Shown here piece by piece: positions 17,678 to 27,220 of a DNA stretch of 64,000 bases. The position numbers and the translations under genes are program-made. Each line of letters starts with the position of its first letter. Within the stretch, counting starts at the first letter, position 1. The stretch is from Chitinophaga sp. H8 (GTDB lineage Bacteria; Bacteroidota; Bacteroidia; Chitinophagales; Chitinophagaceae), in NCBI RefSeq assembly GCF_040567655.1, contig NZ_JBEXAC010000001.1, positions 3,286,001-3,350,000 on the forward strand, in the 5' to 3' direction. The notes under the pieces were generated by a model. The model saw only the letters and a program-made list of their open reading frames with translations. It made no database searches and was not told the DNA's origin.

Positions 17678-17704
17678 AGTGGCAGGCAATTATTACCCGC
17701 CACT
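17678..17704 (-). terminator. Probable terminator of proS
   Basis: Arms AGTGGC and GCCACT with an inner GG/CC pairing form an imperfect stem. On the minus strand the stem is followed by GGTTTTCTT, a moderate uridine tract. It lies 33 bp past the proS stop. Confidence 0.5.
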
Positions 17705-17736
17705 AAGCTCCTTTTCACATATTTTTCTACCAAAAC

Positions 17737-19212
17737 CTAGTATGCACGAGCAAACAGGACTCTTTCTTTAGAAGGTTTGCCACTTAAGATACAAACACCT
17801 TCTTCCTGTGGGTTGTTCAAAGGAATACAACGGATAGTCGCTTTAGTGCGCTCTTTAATCTGTTCTTCCGTTTCGGCTGTACCGTCCCAATGGGCTGCAA
17901 TAAAGCCACCTTTTTCATCGAGAAGTTTTTCAAACTCTTCAAATGAATTTGCCGGTGTGATATGTTCCTGCTGGTATGTTTTGGCTTTGTTATACATGCT
18001 TTGCTGAATTTCTTCCAGCAGGCTTTGTATACTTGCAGCCAATCCGTCCAGCGGCAGGCTGGATTTTTCTTTTGTATCACGCCGGGCTACTTCCACAGCT
18101 TTATTCTCCAGATCCCTGGCACCGATAGCGATACGCACAGGCACCCCTTTCATTTCATATTCTGCAAATTTCCAGCCTGGACGGGAATTATCATTATCAT
18201 CGTATTTAACACGGATACCAGCAGCTTTCAGTGCCTTCACTATTTCCATCACCTTTTCATCCAGCGCTGCTTTTTGATCCGCGCCTTTGTAGATAGGTAC
18301 AATCACCACCTGTATCGGTGCAATCCGGGGTGGCAGGATCAAGCCATCGTCATCACTATGTGCCATTACCAGCGCCCCTACCAGACGGGTAGATACCCCC
18401 CAGGATGTAGCCCAAACATATTCCAGTTTATTTTCCTTATTGGAGAACTGCACGTCAAAAGCTTTCGCAAAATTCTGGCCAAGAAAATGAGAAGTGCCTG
18501 CTTGCAGAGCTTTACCATCCTGCATCAACGCTTCAATACAATAGGTATCAATAGCACCGGCAAACCTTTCAGCAGGAGATTTTACACCCTTAATTACCGG
18601 TAAAGCCATATAGTTTTCCGCAAAGTCGGCATATACTTCCAGCATCTGCCTCGTTTCTGCAATCGCTTCTTCAGCAGTAGCATGGGCAGTGTGGCCTTCC
18701 TGCCAGAGAAATTCAGCTGTACGCAAAAACAGGCGTGTACGCATTTCCCAGCGTACCACGTTGGCCCATTGGTTAATCAGCAGGGGCAGATCGCGGTAAG
18801 ACTGAATCCAGTCTTTATAAGTATTCCAGATAATCGTTTCAGAAGTGGGACGAACAATCAGTTCCTCTTCCAATCTGGCTTCAGGGTCTACTACAATTCC
18901 TCCACCATTAGGATCATTCATCAAACGGTAATGCGTAACTACAGCACATTCTTTTGCAAACCCTTCTACGTGGGCCGCTTCCTTACTTAAAAAGCTTTTC
19001 GGGATAAAGAGTGGAAAATAAGCGTTCTGGTGACCGGTTTCCTTAAACTTGCTATCCAATACATCACGCATGCCTTCCCACAAGGCAAAACCATATGGCT
19101 TAATTACCATACATCCCCGTACGGCAGAATAATCTGCCAGGCCACCTTTCAAAACCAGGTCGTTATACCACTTAGAATAATCTTCCGAACGGGCTGTAAT
19201 CTCTTTACTCAT
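17737..19212 (-). CDS. proS: Prolyl-tRNA synthetase (ProS type 3, eukaryote/archaea-like)
   Basis: A 491-residue class II aminoacyl-tRNA synthetase charging tRNA-Pro. Motif 2 is visible in [31 protein letters not shown] and motif 3 in [21 protein letters not shown]; the TSET proline-binding segment (RPTSETIIW) is present. The anticodon-binding domain follows (VVIVPIYKG, then [17 protein letters not shown]). The C-terminal extension ends in a tyrosine, as usual in the short eukaryote/archaea-like form found in Bacteroidota; the editing insertion of the long bacterial form is absent. The start at [15 protein letters not shown] is typical. It stands as a single gene with a 271-bp upstream region. 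Confidence 0.97.
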   Translation of the reverse strand: MSKEITARSEDYSKWYNDLVLKGGLADYSAVRGCMVIKPYGFALWEGMRDVLDSKFKETGHQNAYFPLFIPKSFLSKEAAHVEGFAKECAVVTHYRLMNDPNGGGIVVDPEARLEEELIVRPTSETIIWNTYKDWIQSYRDLPLLINQWANVVRWEMRTRLFLRTAEFLWQEGHTAHATAEEAIAETRQMLEVYADFAENYMALPVIKGVKSPAERFAGAIDTYCIEALMQDGKALQAGTSHFLGQNFAKAFDVQFSNKENKLEYVWATSWGVSTRLVGALVMAHSDDDGLILPPRIAPIQVVIVPIYKGADQKAALDEKVMEIVKALKAAGIRVKYDDNDNSRPGWKFAEYEMKGVPVRIAIGARDLENKAVEVARRDTKEKSSLPLDGLAASIQSLLEEIQQSMYNKAKTYQQEHITPANSFEEFEKLLDEKGGFIAAHWDGTAETEEQIKERTKATIRCIPLNNPQEEGVCILSGKPSKERVLFARAY

Positions 19213-19483
19213 AACTGAAAATACTTATTTATATACTTTTGTCTTATAATGCTGTTAACTTATCTAGTTGGGCAAATTTTACCGCTCCAAGATATTATAA
19301 TATGGCTTAATTTTTGTAATTTAATATAAAAAGAAAAGCTCACAAACCTACATGAAAAACATAAACAGGCAAACAACCCGTTAAAATTATATTAGAATTG
19401 CATGTTATTGTAACTTTCTGGAGGTTAAATCCGTTAAAAAAGAGTAAATTTACTATATATTTCAGCCTAAAAAATCATAATAA
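19213..19483. other. Intergenic region between divergent proS and lipoprotein genes
   Basis: A 271-bp AT-rich region between divergent genes. It must hold promoters for both, but I see only partial matches: TACTTTTG at 19234-19241 (plus strand) fits the -7 consensus without a TTTG partner, and TATATTTC near 19460 fits seven of eight. No open reading frame or conserved RNA fold is evident. Confidence 0.3.
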
Positions 19484-20536
19484 ATGAAAACGATATTATA
19501 TACAGCAGTGGCGGGGGTGCTTATGTTAAGCAGCTGTACTACTGCGTATCAAACCGCACATACGCCGGATGATGTATATTATTCCCCGCGTGCCCAGCGG
19601 ACCTATGCCGCAGCTAATAACAACGATCAACGCAGCTACGATAACCAGGAAACATATACCTCCACAGACGACAGTGTGGAAGATGGGAATTATGTGACTT
19701 ACCAGGATGAGGATCAGGGAGATTATTCCCGCCGGATAGACCGGTTCAGGAATAACTATACCGGTTCTTACTGGGGGGATGATGGATATGGTTCCAATGT
19801 CTATGTAAATAATTATTATGGTGCTGGCGGATGGGGATACGGCATGATGAATCCTTACTGGGGTTCTTCCTGGGGATATCCTTATGGCAGCTATTGGGGT
19901 AATTCCATCAGCATCAGCTTAGGCTGGGGATGGGGTGGCTACAGACCATGGGCTTATGGCGGTGGCTGGGGATATAATCCCTGGTACGGCAGTGGATGGT
20001 ATGGTGGCTATCCATACTATGGCGGTGGCTGGTACGGTGGTGGACACTATGGCTATGGTTATGGCAATGGATGGTATGGCGGTGGTTACTATAAACCACG
20101 TCCTTCTAATTCCTATGGCCCCGGCGGTTCTACCAATTCCCGTGTATACGGCCGTGGCAGCAGCTATACACCAAGAACAGGTACCGGTAATGGCAATGCA
20201 CCGGTAAGGGTTTTCAACAACGCTAATCCTAATGCAGGTAATAACGGAGGCAACTACACTCCTTCCCGTAATACACCAAGGAGAGTATTCAATACTTCCC
20301 CTTCAGAAAGGCCGGTAATCAATCCAGGCAATAATGGTGGTAACAGCGGTGGTAACCGTGCACCTATCAGAACATTTGAGCGGAGCAGTCAGCCCAGCAG
20401 GCCTGCCTACAATCCTCCGCCTCAGCAAAGCGCCCCTACCAGAAGCTTCCCTAGCAGTTCCGGTTCTTCCGGTAGCTCTTCAGGAGGTTCAGGTGGCGGT
20501 ACTCCTACCAGATCATTTCCGAGAGGCGGCAGATAA
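19484..20536 (+). CDS. Gly/Tyr/Trp-rich low-complexity lipoprotein
   Basis: A 350-residue exported lipoprotein of unknown function. The signal peptide has a lipobox ending at Cys18 (LMLSSC). The middle (about 90-205) consists of short imperfect GWYGGG, YGYG and WGWGGY repeats rich in Gly, Tyr and Trp. The last third is rich in Gly, Asn, Pro, Ser and Arg, with recurring TRSF, RVFN and PRRVF segments. Such proteins are found beside outer-membrane proteins in Bacteroidota and are often named after vitellogenin or prolin-rich proteins only because of composition. The repeats may give a sticky, disordered surface layer; this is inference. A hairpin terminator follows 12 bp after the stop, so it is transcribed separately from the porin downstream. 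Confidence 0.8.
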   Translation: MKTILYTAVAGVLMLSSCTTAYQTAHTPDDVYYSPRAQRTYAAANNNDQRSYDNQETYTSTDDSVEDGNYVTYQDEDQGDYSRRIDRFRNNYTGSYWGDDGYGSNVYVNNYYGAGGWGYGMMNPYWGSSWGYPYGSYWGNSISISLGWGWGGYRPWAYGGGWGYNPWYGSGWYGGYPYYGGGWYGGGHYGYGYGNGWYGGGYYKPRPSNSYGPGGSTNSRVYGRGSSYTPRTGTGNGNAPVRVFNNANPNAGNNGGNYTPSRNTPRRVFNTSPSERPVINPGNNGGNSGGNRAPIRTFERSSQPSRPAYNPPPQQSAPTRSFPSSSGSSGSSSGGSGGGTPTRSFPRGGR

Positions 20537-20547
20537 ATTTTTTTGAT

Positions 20548-20574
20548 ATACCCCGGGCCTCCAACCCGGGGTAT
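20548..20574 (+). terminator. Terminator after the glycine-rich lipoprotein gene
   Basis: A perfect 10-bp stem, ATACCCCGGG with CCCGGGGTAT, around a 7-base loop, followed by TTTAT. It separates the lipoprotein gene from the next plus-strand gene. Confidence 0.8.
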
Positions 20575-20610
20575 TTTATACGCATTTCCTAAATAATAAC
20601 TGTTTATAAG

Positions 20611-22176
20611 ATGAATAAAAAGATCACAGGTCTTTTATTGGCGCTCAGCATTGGTATTTCAGTACAGGTATTTGCACAAGATGAAACGGATGCACTAAGA
20701 TACAGCCGTACTACACCAGGTGGAACTGCCCGCGCACAAGCTATTGGTGGTGCAATGGGATCACTTGGAGGAGATTATTCTGCAGCGCATGTAAACCCTG
20801 CGGGGCTTGGTTTTTTCCGGACAAACGAATTCGTCATTTCTCCTGGTTATTATTTTATTAACAGCAGTGCCACCTACCGTGGCAGCACTACCCCTGATGA
20901 GTCCAGGTCGGGCATGCAACTGCCTAATATAGGGGTGGTATTTGGTATGCCTACTCCTACTAAGTCGGCCTGGAAAAACTTCAGTGTATCCCTGGGCTAT
21001 AACAGGGTGGCCAATTTCAATAATAAACAATTTACAAAGGCGAATAACAACGAGCATTCCCTGACAGAACGTTGGCTGGAAGACCTTGCTTTTAACAATG
21101 TACCTTACGACAGGGCTGGTAAAGACTATCCCCTGGGGGCTTCCCTTGCGTTTAATACCTTCCTGGTAGACACGGCACTGAGTAATGGAGCTCCCAATGG
21201 GTATAAAACCCGGGTAAATCCCAGAACAGGCTTATTGCAACAGGACCGTCTAGAAGAAAAGGGTGGCATGGATGAATTTGCTATAGGTTTTGCCGGCAAC
21301 TATATGGACAGACTTTATATTGGTGGTAGTATCAATATCTCCAATATTCACTATGAAAGTCACCGGGAATATGCCGAAGATGATATCAGCGGCAATAACA
21401 GTAATGAATTTGATTTCTTTGAATTGATCTCCGACCGTAAAACAGATGGTCTGGGTGTGAATATAAAACTGGGTGCTATTTATGCAGCTACCAGCAACCT
21501 TCGTATAGGTGCAGCCTTTCATACCCCCACCTGGTATAATATGAAAGATGTAAGCAGTGCCGGATTGCTGGTGAACACGGAAAACTTTGTTTCTCCGGTA
21601 ACTGGCAAAAACGAGAACTACCAGACTACCGGCGATGTAATTGAGGATGGTGGCCCTGTAGAATTTGAGTACAGTTACCGTACACCGTTGAAAGCATTAG
21701 GTAGTGTATCTTATATTTTTGGTACTAACCCAGACATCAGCAAACAGCACGGATTTATTACTGCGGATGTGGAATATGTAAATTATGCCACCAGCAAATA
21801 CAAATATAAAGGATCGGCAGAAATACAGGACCAGGGCAAGGCGATGAATGCCTCTATCAGCAACCTGTATAAAAGCACGGTGAATGTACGTATAGGCGGT
21901 GAATTGAAATTTACCACGCTGGCAGTAAGAGGTGGGTTTGCCTACTATGGTGACCCTTACCAGCATGCCAGTGTAGATGCCAGTGTTAAAAAAATCAGTG
22001 GTGGTGTAGGATATCGTAACAGGGGTTTCTTTGTAGATCTTACCTACGTGCACACCCTGGCCAATGATGAATACTACCCATATTTTTTAGCACAGGACGA
22101 TGGCATGCCTGTTAAGCCAGCTGCAATAGACCGTTCCGGCGGTGCAGTAGTAGCCACTATCGGTTTTAAATTCTGA
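20611..22176 (+). CDS. FadL/OmpP1-like outer-membrane transport protein
   Basis: A 521-residue outer-membrane beta-barrel. A signal peptide (about 1-22, ending VFAQ) is followed by GGTARAQAIGGAMGSLGGDYSAAHVNPAGLG, the N-terminal hatch motif with NPAG typical of the FadL/OmpP1/TodX family that passes hydrophobic compounds. The remainder alternates amphipathic strands with charged loops, and the chain ends in aromatic FKF, as expected for barrel assembly. Family members in Bacteroidota are often labelled hemin receptor without proof. Substrate is unknown; long-chain fatty acids or other hydrophobic molecules are the family default. A bidirectional terminator lies between it and miaA. Confidence 0.85.
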   Translation: MNKKITGLLLALSIGISVQVFAQDETDALRYSRTTPGGTARAQAIGGAMGSLGGDYSAAHVNPAGLGFFRTNEFVISPGYYFINSSATYRGSTTPDESRSGMQLPNIGVVFGMPTPTKSAWKNFSVSLGYNRVANFNNKQFTKANNNEHSLTERWLEDLAFNNVPYDRAGKDYPLGASLAFNTFLVDTALSNGAPNGYKTRVNPRTGLLQQDRLEEKGGMDEFAIGFAGNYMDRLYIGGSINISNIHYESHREYAEDDISGNNSNEFDFFELISDRKTDGLGVNIKLGAIYAATSNLRIGAAFHTPTWYNMKDVSSAGLLVNTENFVSPVTGKNENYQTTGDVIEDGGPVEFEYSYRTPLKALGSVSYIFGTNPDISKQHGFITADVEYVNYATSKYKYKGSAEIQDQGKAMNASISNLYKSTVNVRIGGELKFTTLAVRGGFAYYGDPYQHASVDASVKKISGGVGYRNRGFFVDLTYVHTLANDEYYPYFLAQDDGMPVKPAAIDRSGGAVVATIGFKF

Positions 22177-22194
22177 TTTATCAACTGTTAATAG

Positions 22195-22238
22195 AAAAAG
22201 AAGGCTGTCTGAAATATCATCAGACAGCCTTCTTTTTT
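22195..22238. terminator. Bidirectional terminator between the porin gene and miaA
   Basis: A perfect stem of about 18 bp including the A/T flanks (core GAAGGCTGTCTGA with its complement) around a 7-base loop, with A- and T-runs on the two sides. It lies between convergent genes and can serve both. Confidence 0.87.
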
Positions 22239-22254
22239 ATAGTAAGTATGACGA

Positions 22255-23163
22255 TTATTCTGCCACTGCCCTGTTCAGGTGAGCCATAATCCCTGCAGCA
22301 TCCCTTGCGTCAAACCAAACGATATCCGGGTCTTTACGAAACCAGGTTAACTGTCTTTTGGCATATTGGCGGGTATGTACTTTAATCGCTTCTACAGCAG
22401 CATCCAGGCTAAGTTTACCATCCAGGTAATCAAATATTTCCTGATATCCTACCGTGCGTAAAGCATTGTGTTCCCGATAAGGCAAAACTGATTTTACTTC
22501 TTCCACCAGTCCGGCAGCCATCATTTGATCCACCCGCCGGTTGATATGGTGATGTAAAAATTCTTTGGGTAATGTAATACCTACTTTAACAATATTGAAG
22601 TCCCTTTTGGTGCGACCGGCAGAACGGAAGGTAGTAATCGATTGTCCCGTAGCTTCCAGGATTTCCAATGCTCTTAGCAATCGTTGTGGATTTTGCGTTT
22701 CCGCTGTAGCATAAAACACCGGATCACGTTGTACCAGCTGTTGCTGCAGCCAGGATAGCCCATGTGCTTCATATTGAGCATTCAGTGCATCGCGGATACC
22801 TGGAGGTACCGCAGGCATATCATCTATGCCTTCGCAAAAAGCGCGGATATACAGTCCTGTACCACCGCACATCACGGCAACATCCTGCTGCGAAAAGATT
22901 GCTGCGGCATACTGCAAGGCCAGCTTTTCAAATATGCCCGCACTTACTTCTGTCGTTATAGCATGAGAATCTATAAAATAATGCGGTACTTCCTGCAATT
23001 CCTGAAGTGAGGGTTTGGCAGTACCTATAGATATTTCCTTAAAACACTGGCGGGAATCGGCGGAGATCACTGCGGTATTAAACTGTTCGGCTATACGTAT
23101 AGCCAGCGCAGTTTTACCTGAGGCAGTAGGCCCCGCTAATACAATCATTGTTTTTTTGTTCAC
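22255..23163 (-). CDS. miaA: tRNA dimethylallyltransferase MiaA
   Basis: A 302-residue enzyme that adds a dimethylallyl group to A37 of tRNAs reading codons that begin with U. It shows the P-loop GPTASGKTALA, the ISADSRQCFKEISIGTAKPS segment, GGTGLYIRAFCEGID and the tRNA-binding end HTRQYAKRQLTWFRKDPDIVWFD. The start is GTG at 23163, whose G is the last base of the upstream TAG stop (TAGTG overlap); an ATG five codons further in, at 23148, is an alternative that would still keep the P-loop. The overlap implies coupled translation with the pRiA4b-like gene. Confidence 0.95.
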   Translation of the reverse strand: MNKKTMIVLAGPTASGKTALAIRIAEQFNTAVISADSRQCFKEISIGTAKPSLQELQEVPHYFIDSHAITTEVSAGIFEKLALQYAAAIFSQQDVAVMCGGTGLYIRAFCEGIDDMPAVPPGIRDALNAQYEAHGLSWLQQQLVQRDPVFYATAETQNPQRLLRALEILEATGQSITTFRSAGRTKRDFNIVKVGITLPKEFLHHHINRRVDQMMAAGLVEEVKSVLPYREHNALRTVGYQEIFDYLDGKLSLDAAVEAIKVHTRQYAKRQLTWFRKDPDIVWFDARDAAGIMAHLNRAVAE

Positions 23164-23744
23164 TAAAACATATTTTCTTCCTCCGTACCGAACTCTTCCG
23201 CCTCTTCATTATCATTGCCACCGGCACCATCCTCCCCTTCTTCCCCAAATCCATCTTCTGCCATACCTTCTTTATTCAGGTCATATTTCTCTTCCATTTC
23301 CACCAGCTTATCCCCTACCAGTCCTTTAGTACCATATTGGCTCGGCGCCAGTCCTTCTTTACGCATGCAAACAGGGTAGGTAATTTTTGCATTTTCATCT
23401 TTGGATACGCCAATCAATTCTACCAGGAAAGACCAGTTTTTAGCAAAATCATAGAGATAAATAAACTTCTGGTTAGGATCCTTTACTGCCGCAGCAATCA
23501 TTGTATCCGCCATTAATAATGGCTCTGCCTTACGGGGTTGTTTATCATGTTCCAGTATGATTTCCCTGCCCCGCTGCCAGTTATCATTGCTGCGGAAAAA
23601 CGTGGCCTTATGTTTATTATCAAATTCAAAAGACAACAATATTGCTTGATGAAATTGTAGAAAAGTCTGGTTAGGTTTAATGGCAATGTCTCTGTAAACA
23701 CTTTCATCTTCTTCCCAGTATACTCTGAATTTCAAAACCGGCAT
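23163..23744 (-). CDS. Plasmid pRiA4b ORF-3-like protein with acidic tail
   Basis: A 193-residue protein. The first ~150 residues resemble the plasmid pRiA4b ORF-3 / IS1096 passenger domain, whose biochemical role is unknown: it opens with LKFRVYWEEDESVYRDIAIKP, continues with FLQFHQAILLSFEFDNKH and has the YLYDFAKNWSFLVELIG strand pair. Residues about 160-193 are a low-complexity acidic tail of Glu, Asp and Gly. The gene overlaps miaA by one base and is cotranscribed with it. Despite the domain name there is no sign of a plasmid or transposon here. It may be a regulator or binding partner related to tRNA modification; that is only suggested by the coupling. Confidence 0.75.
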   Translation of the reverse strand: MPVLKFRVYWEEDESVYRDIAIKPNQTFLQFHQAILLSFEFDNKHKATFFRSNDNWQRGREIILEHDKQPRKAEPLLMADTMIAAAVKDPNQKFIYLYDFAKNWSFLVELIGVSKDENAKITYPVCMRKEGLAPSQYGTKGLVGDKLVEMEEKYDLNKEGMAEDGFGEEGEDGAGGNDNEEAEEFGTEEENMF

Positions 23745-23853
23745 GACAATTTGGTTATAAGTTTATAAATATCTGAATATCTCTGTGTTTTATCTAAAGC
23801 GCAAACTACAGCGATTGATTTATTATTCCTTCAATTATGTAAAATTACCACTT

Positions 23854-25290
23854 TTATTTAACTGGGGTCAGATTGAATGCTTTGGCTTTTTCCAGCATAA
23901 AAGCATACGCTGCCTCGTAGGTATTGGCAATTTCCCCATCCAGAATGGCTTCCCGGATAGCATTTTTAAGATCTCCCACCTGACGGCAGGGAGATAACCC
24001 GAAAGTTTCCATGATCAGTTCTCCGGTTACCGGAGGTTGCCAATTGCGTATACGGTCACTTTCTTCCACCTCTTTCAACCGCTGGCGCACCAGTTCAAAA
24101 TTCTCCAGGTAACGCTTTACTTTCGCTTTATTTTTAGAGGTAATATCTGCCTCACACAGCATCATCAGTGCATCTATATCATCTCCCGCATCAAACAGCA
24201 GCCTGCGTATGGCCGAATCTGTTATATTTTCTTTCGTAAGTCCGATTGGGCGCAGGTGCAATTCTACCAATTTTTTTACCAGGCGCATCTTTTCGTGCTG
24301 TGGTAATTTTAGTCTGGCAAAAATACGCGGCACCATTTTACCCCCCACCGCATCATGCCCGTGAAATGTCCAGCCATGTCCGGGCTCAAATTTTTTGGTA
24401 GCGGGCTTGCCAATGTCATGCAGGAGTGCCGCCCAGCGCAACCATAAATCATGTGTATTGCGGGCAATATTATCTATTACCTGCAGGGTATGATAAAAGT
24501 TATCCTTGTGTCCTTTTCCATCCTGGGTTTCCACACCTACCAGGTCAATCATCTGCGGGAAAATAATTTTCAGCAAGCCCCCTTTATATAATAAGTCCAG
24601 CCCTACCGAAGGTTTGGCGGAAAGCATTATTTTATTGAGTTCATCCGTAATACGTTCCTGGGAAATAATTTTAATCCGCTCCGCATTTTCCTGTATTGCT
24701 GTAAATGCCGGTTCACTGATATTAAACTGGAGCTGGGAAGCAAAGCGGATAGCCCGCATCATACGCAATGGATCATCACTAAATGTTTGTGCCGGTTCCA
24801 GTGGTGTACGGATTATTTTTTGTTCCAGGTCGGCCAGTCCGTTAAAAGGATCAAGCAACGTGCCATAATCGTCATCATTGAGGCTGATAGCCAGTGCATT
24901 GATCGTAAAATCACGGCGCAACTGGTCATCCCGCAGCGTACCGGCCATTACCTCCGGATTCCGGGAATGCTGCCGGTAGCTTTCTTTACGGGCCCCTACA
25001 AATTCAATTTCGAGGTCATTCCACTTTATCTGTGCAGTACCGTAGGTTTTAAAAAAGTTTACCGGCACCTGTTCACCCAGACTTTCTGCCACCGCATGTG
25101 CCAGGGCAATACCATCCCCTACACACACCACATCCATATCTTTCGTTCTCCGTTCCAGTAGTTTGTCGCGCACAAAGCCGCCAATCAGGTAGGCAGGCAC
25201 ACCCAGGCCTTGGGCAGCCAACGCTATCTTTTCCAACACTTTCCTTTCCTGCAAAGTACAGGGGATGTCAATCGGCTTTTTGCTGATCAT
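23854..25290 (-). CDS. CCA-adding-type tRNA nucleotidyltransferase with HD domain
   Basis: A 478-residue class II polynucleotide nucleotidyltransferase. The N-terminal catalytic head shows [22 protein letters not shown], with the two metal-binding aspartates, then [10 protein letters not shown] and the [15 protein letters not shown] and [15 protein letters not shown] motifs that set nucleotide choice. An HD domain follows ([23 protein letters not shown]). It would repair or add the 3'-CCA of tRNA; the tRNA-Leu in this window indeed lacks an encoded CCA. A poly(A) polymerase role cannot be excluded by sequence alone. The gene stands separate, 106 bp downstream of the TsaC-type gene. Confidence 0.92.
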   Translation of the reverse strand: MISKKPIDIPCTLQERKVLEKIALAAQGLGVPAYLIGGFVRDKLLERRTKDMDVVCVGDGIALAHAVAESLGEQVPVNFFKTYGTAQIKWNDLEIEFVGARKESYRQHSRNPEVMAGTLRDDQLRRDFTINALAISLNDDDYGTLLDPFNGLADLEQKIIRTPLEPAQTFSDDPLRMMRAIRFASQLQFNISEPAFTAIQENAERIKIISQERITDELNKIMLSAKPSVGLDLLYKGGLLKIIFPQMIDLVGVETQDGKGHKDNFYHTLQVIDNIARNTHDLWLRWAALLHDIGKPATKKFEPGHGWTFHGHDAVGGKMVPRIFARLKLPQHEKMRLVKKLVELHLRPIGLTKENITDSAIRRLLFDAGDDIDALMMLCEADITSKNKAKVKRYLENFELVRQRLKEVEESDRIRNWQPPVTGELIMETFGLSPCRQVGDLKNAIREAILDGEIANTYEAAYAFMLEKAKAFNLTPVK

Positions 25291-25396
25291 ATATAAAAAA
25301 TACGCTTTATTGTTATGCTTTGGAGGCGCAAAAGTAACAGAATTTTAATAATTAGCTTTTGGCAATTCCCATTTGCATACAGGTACTCCTTCCGGG

Positions 25397-25969
25397 CTAG
25401 TCCCGGATGATATCCAGGGACCCGTCCTGTCTTATTCTGACGATCCTTGAAGCGGTATGCGCAGCCGCTTCCGATTGCCGGTATTCCACAATATAATCCA
25501 CACCATTACGTATAGCCGGCGCCACCTCTTTAAACATACCCGGCGCCGGCTGCCCACTGATATTGGCCGAAGTGGATACCAATGGTTTACGTAACCGTTT
25601 TATCAGATGGCGGCAAAAAGGTTCCTTTACAATCCGGATAGCGATACTCCCATCCTCATTGATCACATTGGGCGCAAATCCCAATGCCCCTTCATAAATA
25701 ACTGTTGTGGGTCGTTCAAATCCGGCAATAATATCAGCCAGCCCCGGATGCGGATGAGCTACATACTGCAGCAGGTCTCTTACATCAGCCAACAATACCA
25801 CCAGGCTCTTACTTTCGCTCCTTTCCTTCAGGGCAAATATTTTACTAACTGCCGCTTCATCTGTAGCATCACATCCGATCCCCCAGATAGTATCTGTGGG
25901 ATACAAAATCAGCCCTCCTGTTCTAAGCACCTGCAAAGAAGCGGTGATGTCCTTTTCAAACGCGTCCAT
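25397..25969 (-). CDS. L-threonylcarbamoyladenylate synthase (TsaC/Sua5 family)
   Basis: A 190-residue YrdC-domain protein that makes threonylcarbamoyl-AMP from threonine, bicarbonate and ATP, the first step of t6A37 tRNA modification. Motifs are LYPTDTIWGIGCDATDEAAV, the KERSESKSLVVLL loop binding the nucleotide, the SIAIRIVKEPFCRHLI strand and the PLVSTSANISGQPAPG signature. Length fits the short TsaC-like form without the Sua5 extension. The preceding glycosyltransferase gene ends only 18 bp away, so the two are likely cotranscribed, although no functional link is apparent. Confidence 0.93.
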   Translation of the reverse strand: MDAFEKDITASLQVLRTGGLILYPTDTIWGIGCDATDEAAVSKIFALKERSESKSLVVLLADVRDLLQYVAHPHPGLADIIAGFERPTTVIYEGALGFAPNVINEDGSIAIRIVKEPFCRHLIKRLRKPLVSTSANISGQPAPGMFKEVAPAIRNGVDYIVEYRQSEAAAHTASRIVRIRQDGSLDIIRD

Positions 25970-25987
25970 ACTAATTTATAAATGGTT

Positions 25988-27121
25988 TTATGTTCTTCCA
26001 ACTGCTTCATACACCTGCATGACCCCTGCTGCACATTTTTCCGGTGTAAAATGCTGTGCATGTGCCCATCCTTTCTCTTTCATCGTATTAACCAGGGCAG
26101 TATCCGTAGCCACCCGTTGCATAGCCGCTGCCAGTGTTTCAGGCTGGAGCGGGTCTATATACAAAGCAGCATCCCCGCCCGTTTCGCCAAAGCAAGAGCC
26201 CTGGGAAGTAATCACCGGGGTAAGGCTGCACAAAGCTTCCAGAATAGGAATCCCAAATCCTTCAAAAACAGAAGGATATAACAATGCAGTAGCTCCCTGG
26301 TATAATACAGGCACTTCAGTAAAATCCAACCGGGCTTGTTCATTCAACCATATTACCTGTTGTTCCAGGCCATTTGCCGCAATGAACTCCTTCACTTTCT
26401 TTTTATAGCTACTTCCATTTCCCAGGATCACCAGGGGAATAGACAGGGTGCCCTGCAGCAATTGCATGGCTTTTACCACGCCCAGCAGGTTTTTACGCTC
26501 AATTACCGAGCCTACATACAGAAAATACCTGTGGGGCAGGTTATACTTAGCCCGGAGCTGCGCCAGCTCTACGGGGCTATGATGGATACTGAAAGCAGGA
26601 TCACAGCTCTGGTATGCCACCGCTATTTTTTCGGCAGGTATCTGATAATAAGTAATAATATCCTGCTTGGTCTGCTCACTGATCGCTATAATCCTGTCGG
26701 CATGGCGACAGGCGTACCTGGCCTTGCGGCGATAGGTAAAGACATCTATAGGATTGTATTGTCCCGGATACCGTTCAAAGATCAGATCGTGCATTGTGAC
26801 CACGCTTTTCACCCCACTTTCATGGATGCCAAAAGGAATTTCGTGGCTCAGGCCGTGATAGAGGTCTATTTTATACTCCTGCAGCTCCTTTACCACATAT
26901 TTGCTTCTCCAGGCGGATTTAAACCAGCGGTGTACTATTTTTTCAGGTACCACCACCCTGGCAGGCGCAGCTGGCAGGAACATCGATGTTTGCTTGGGCG
27001 CAAACAGGTACCAGCTATGTGCAGGATAGCCTTTGACGAGCGACTGGATAAGGGTGCGGCTGTAATTACCCAGTCCTGTATTATTCTGGAATGCCCGTTT
27101 GGCATCAAATGCGATATTCAT
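25988..27121 (-). CDS. GT4-type glycosyltransferase
   Basis: A 377-residue GT-B fold glycosyltransferase of family 4 (glycosyltransferase group 1). The N-terminal domain starts MNIAFDAKRAFQNNTGLGNYSRTLI, typical for mannosyl- and related transferases. The C-terminal donor domain shows FLYVGSVIERKNLLGVVKAM and the E-x7-E motif in LLYPSVFEGFGIPILEAL. No membrane segment is visible; it would act on the cytoplasmic face. Neighbours do not form a polysaccharide cluster, so acceptor and donor are unknown. Its start lies 99 bp from the divergent dapD gene. Confidence 0.9.
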   Translation of the reverse strand: MNIAFDAKRAFQNNTGLGNYSRTLIQSLVKGYPAHSWYLFAPKQTSMFLPAAPARVVVPEKIVHRWFKSAWRSKYVVKELQEYKIDLYHGLSHEIPFGIHESGVKSVVTMHDLIFERYPGQYNPIDVFTYRRKARYACRHADRIIAISEQTKQDIITYYQIPAEKIAVAYQSCDPAFSIHHSPVELAQLRAKYNLPHRYFLYVGSVIERKNLLGVVKAMQLLQGTLSIPLVILGNGSSYKKKVKEFIAANGLEQQVIWLNEQARLDFTEVPVLYQGATALLYPSVFEGFGIPILEALCSLTPVITSQGSCFGETGGDAALYIDPLQPETLAAAMQRVATDTALVNTMKEKGWAHAQHFTPEKCAAGVMQVYEAVGRT

Positions 27122-27220
27122 TGTTGTATAACAGCAGTTGAATCTGGTATATATAATAATGGCGCAAGATAACCATATAACAATTGAACAATACGTATTA
27201 TGTTTGCAAAAACTTAAAAA

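Noticed and set aside
19935..20207. A 90-codon Met/Ala/Val-rich open frame within the glycine-rich lipoprotein gene
   Set aside because: It is an out-of-frame reading of the GGT/TGG-type repeats and has no start context of its own.
23163..23744. The pRiA4b/IS1096-type domain as a sign of a mobile element
   Set aside because: No transposase, inverted repeats or target duplication are seen, and the gene is translationally coupled with the housekeeping gene miaA.
26336..27172. A 278-codon open frame antisense to the glycosyltransferase gene
   Set aside because: The minus-strand gene has clear GT4 motifs; the antisense product has no family features.
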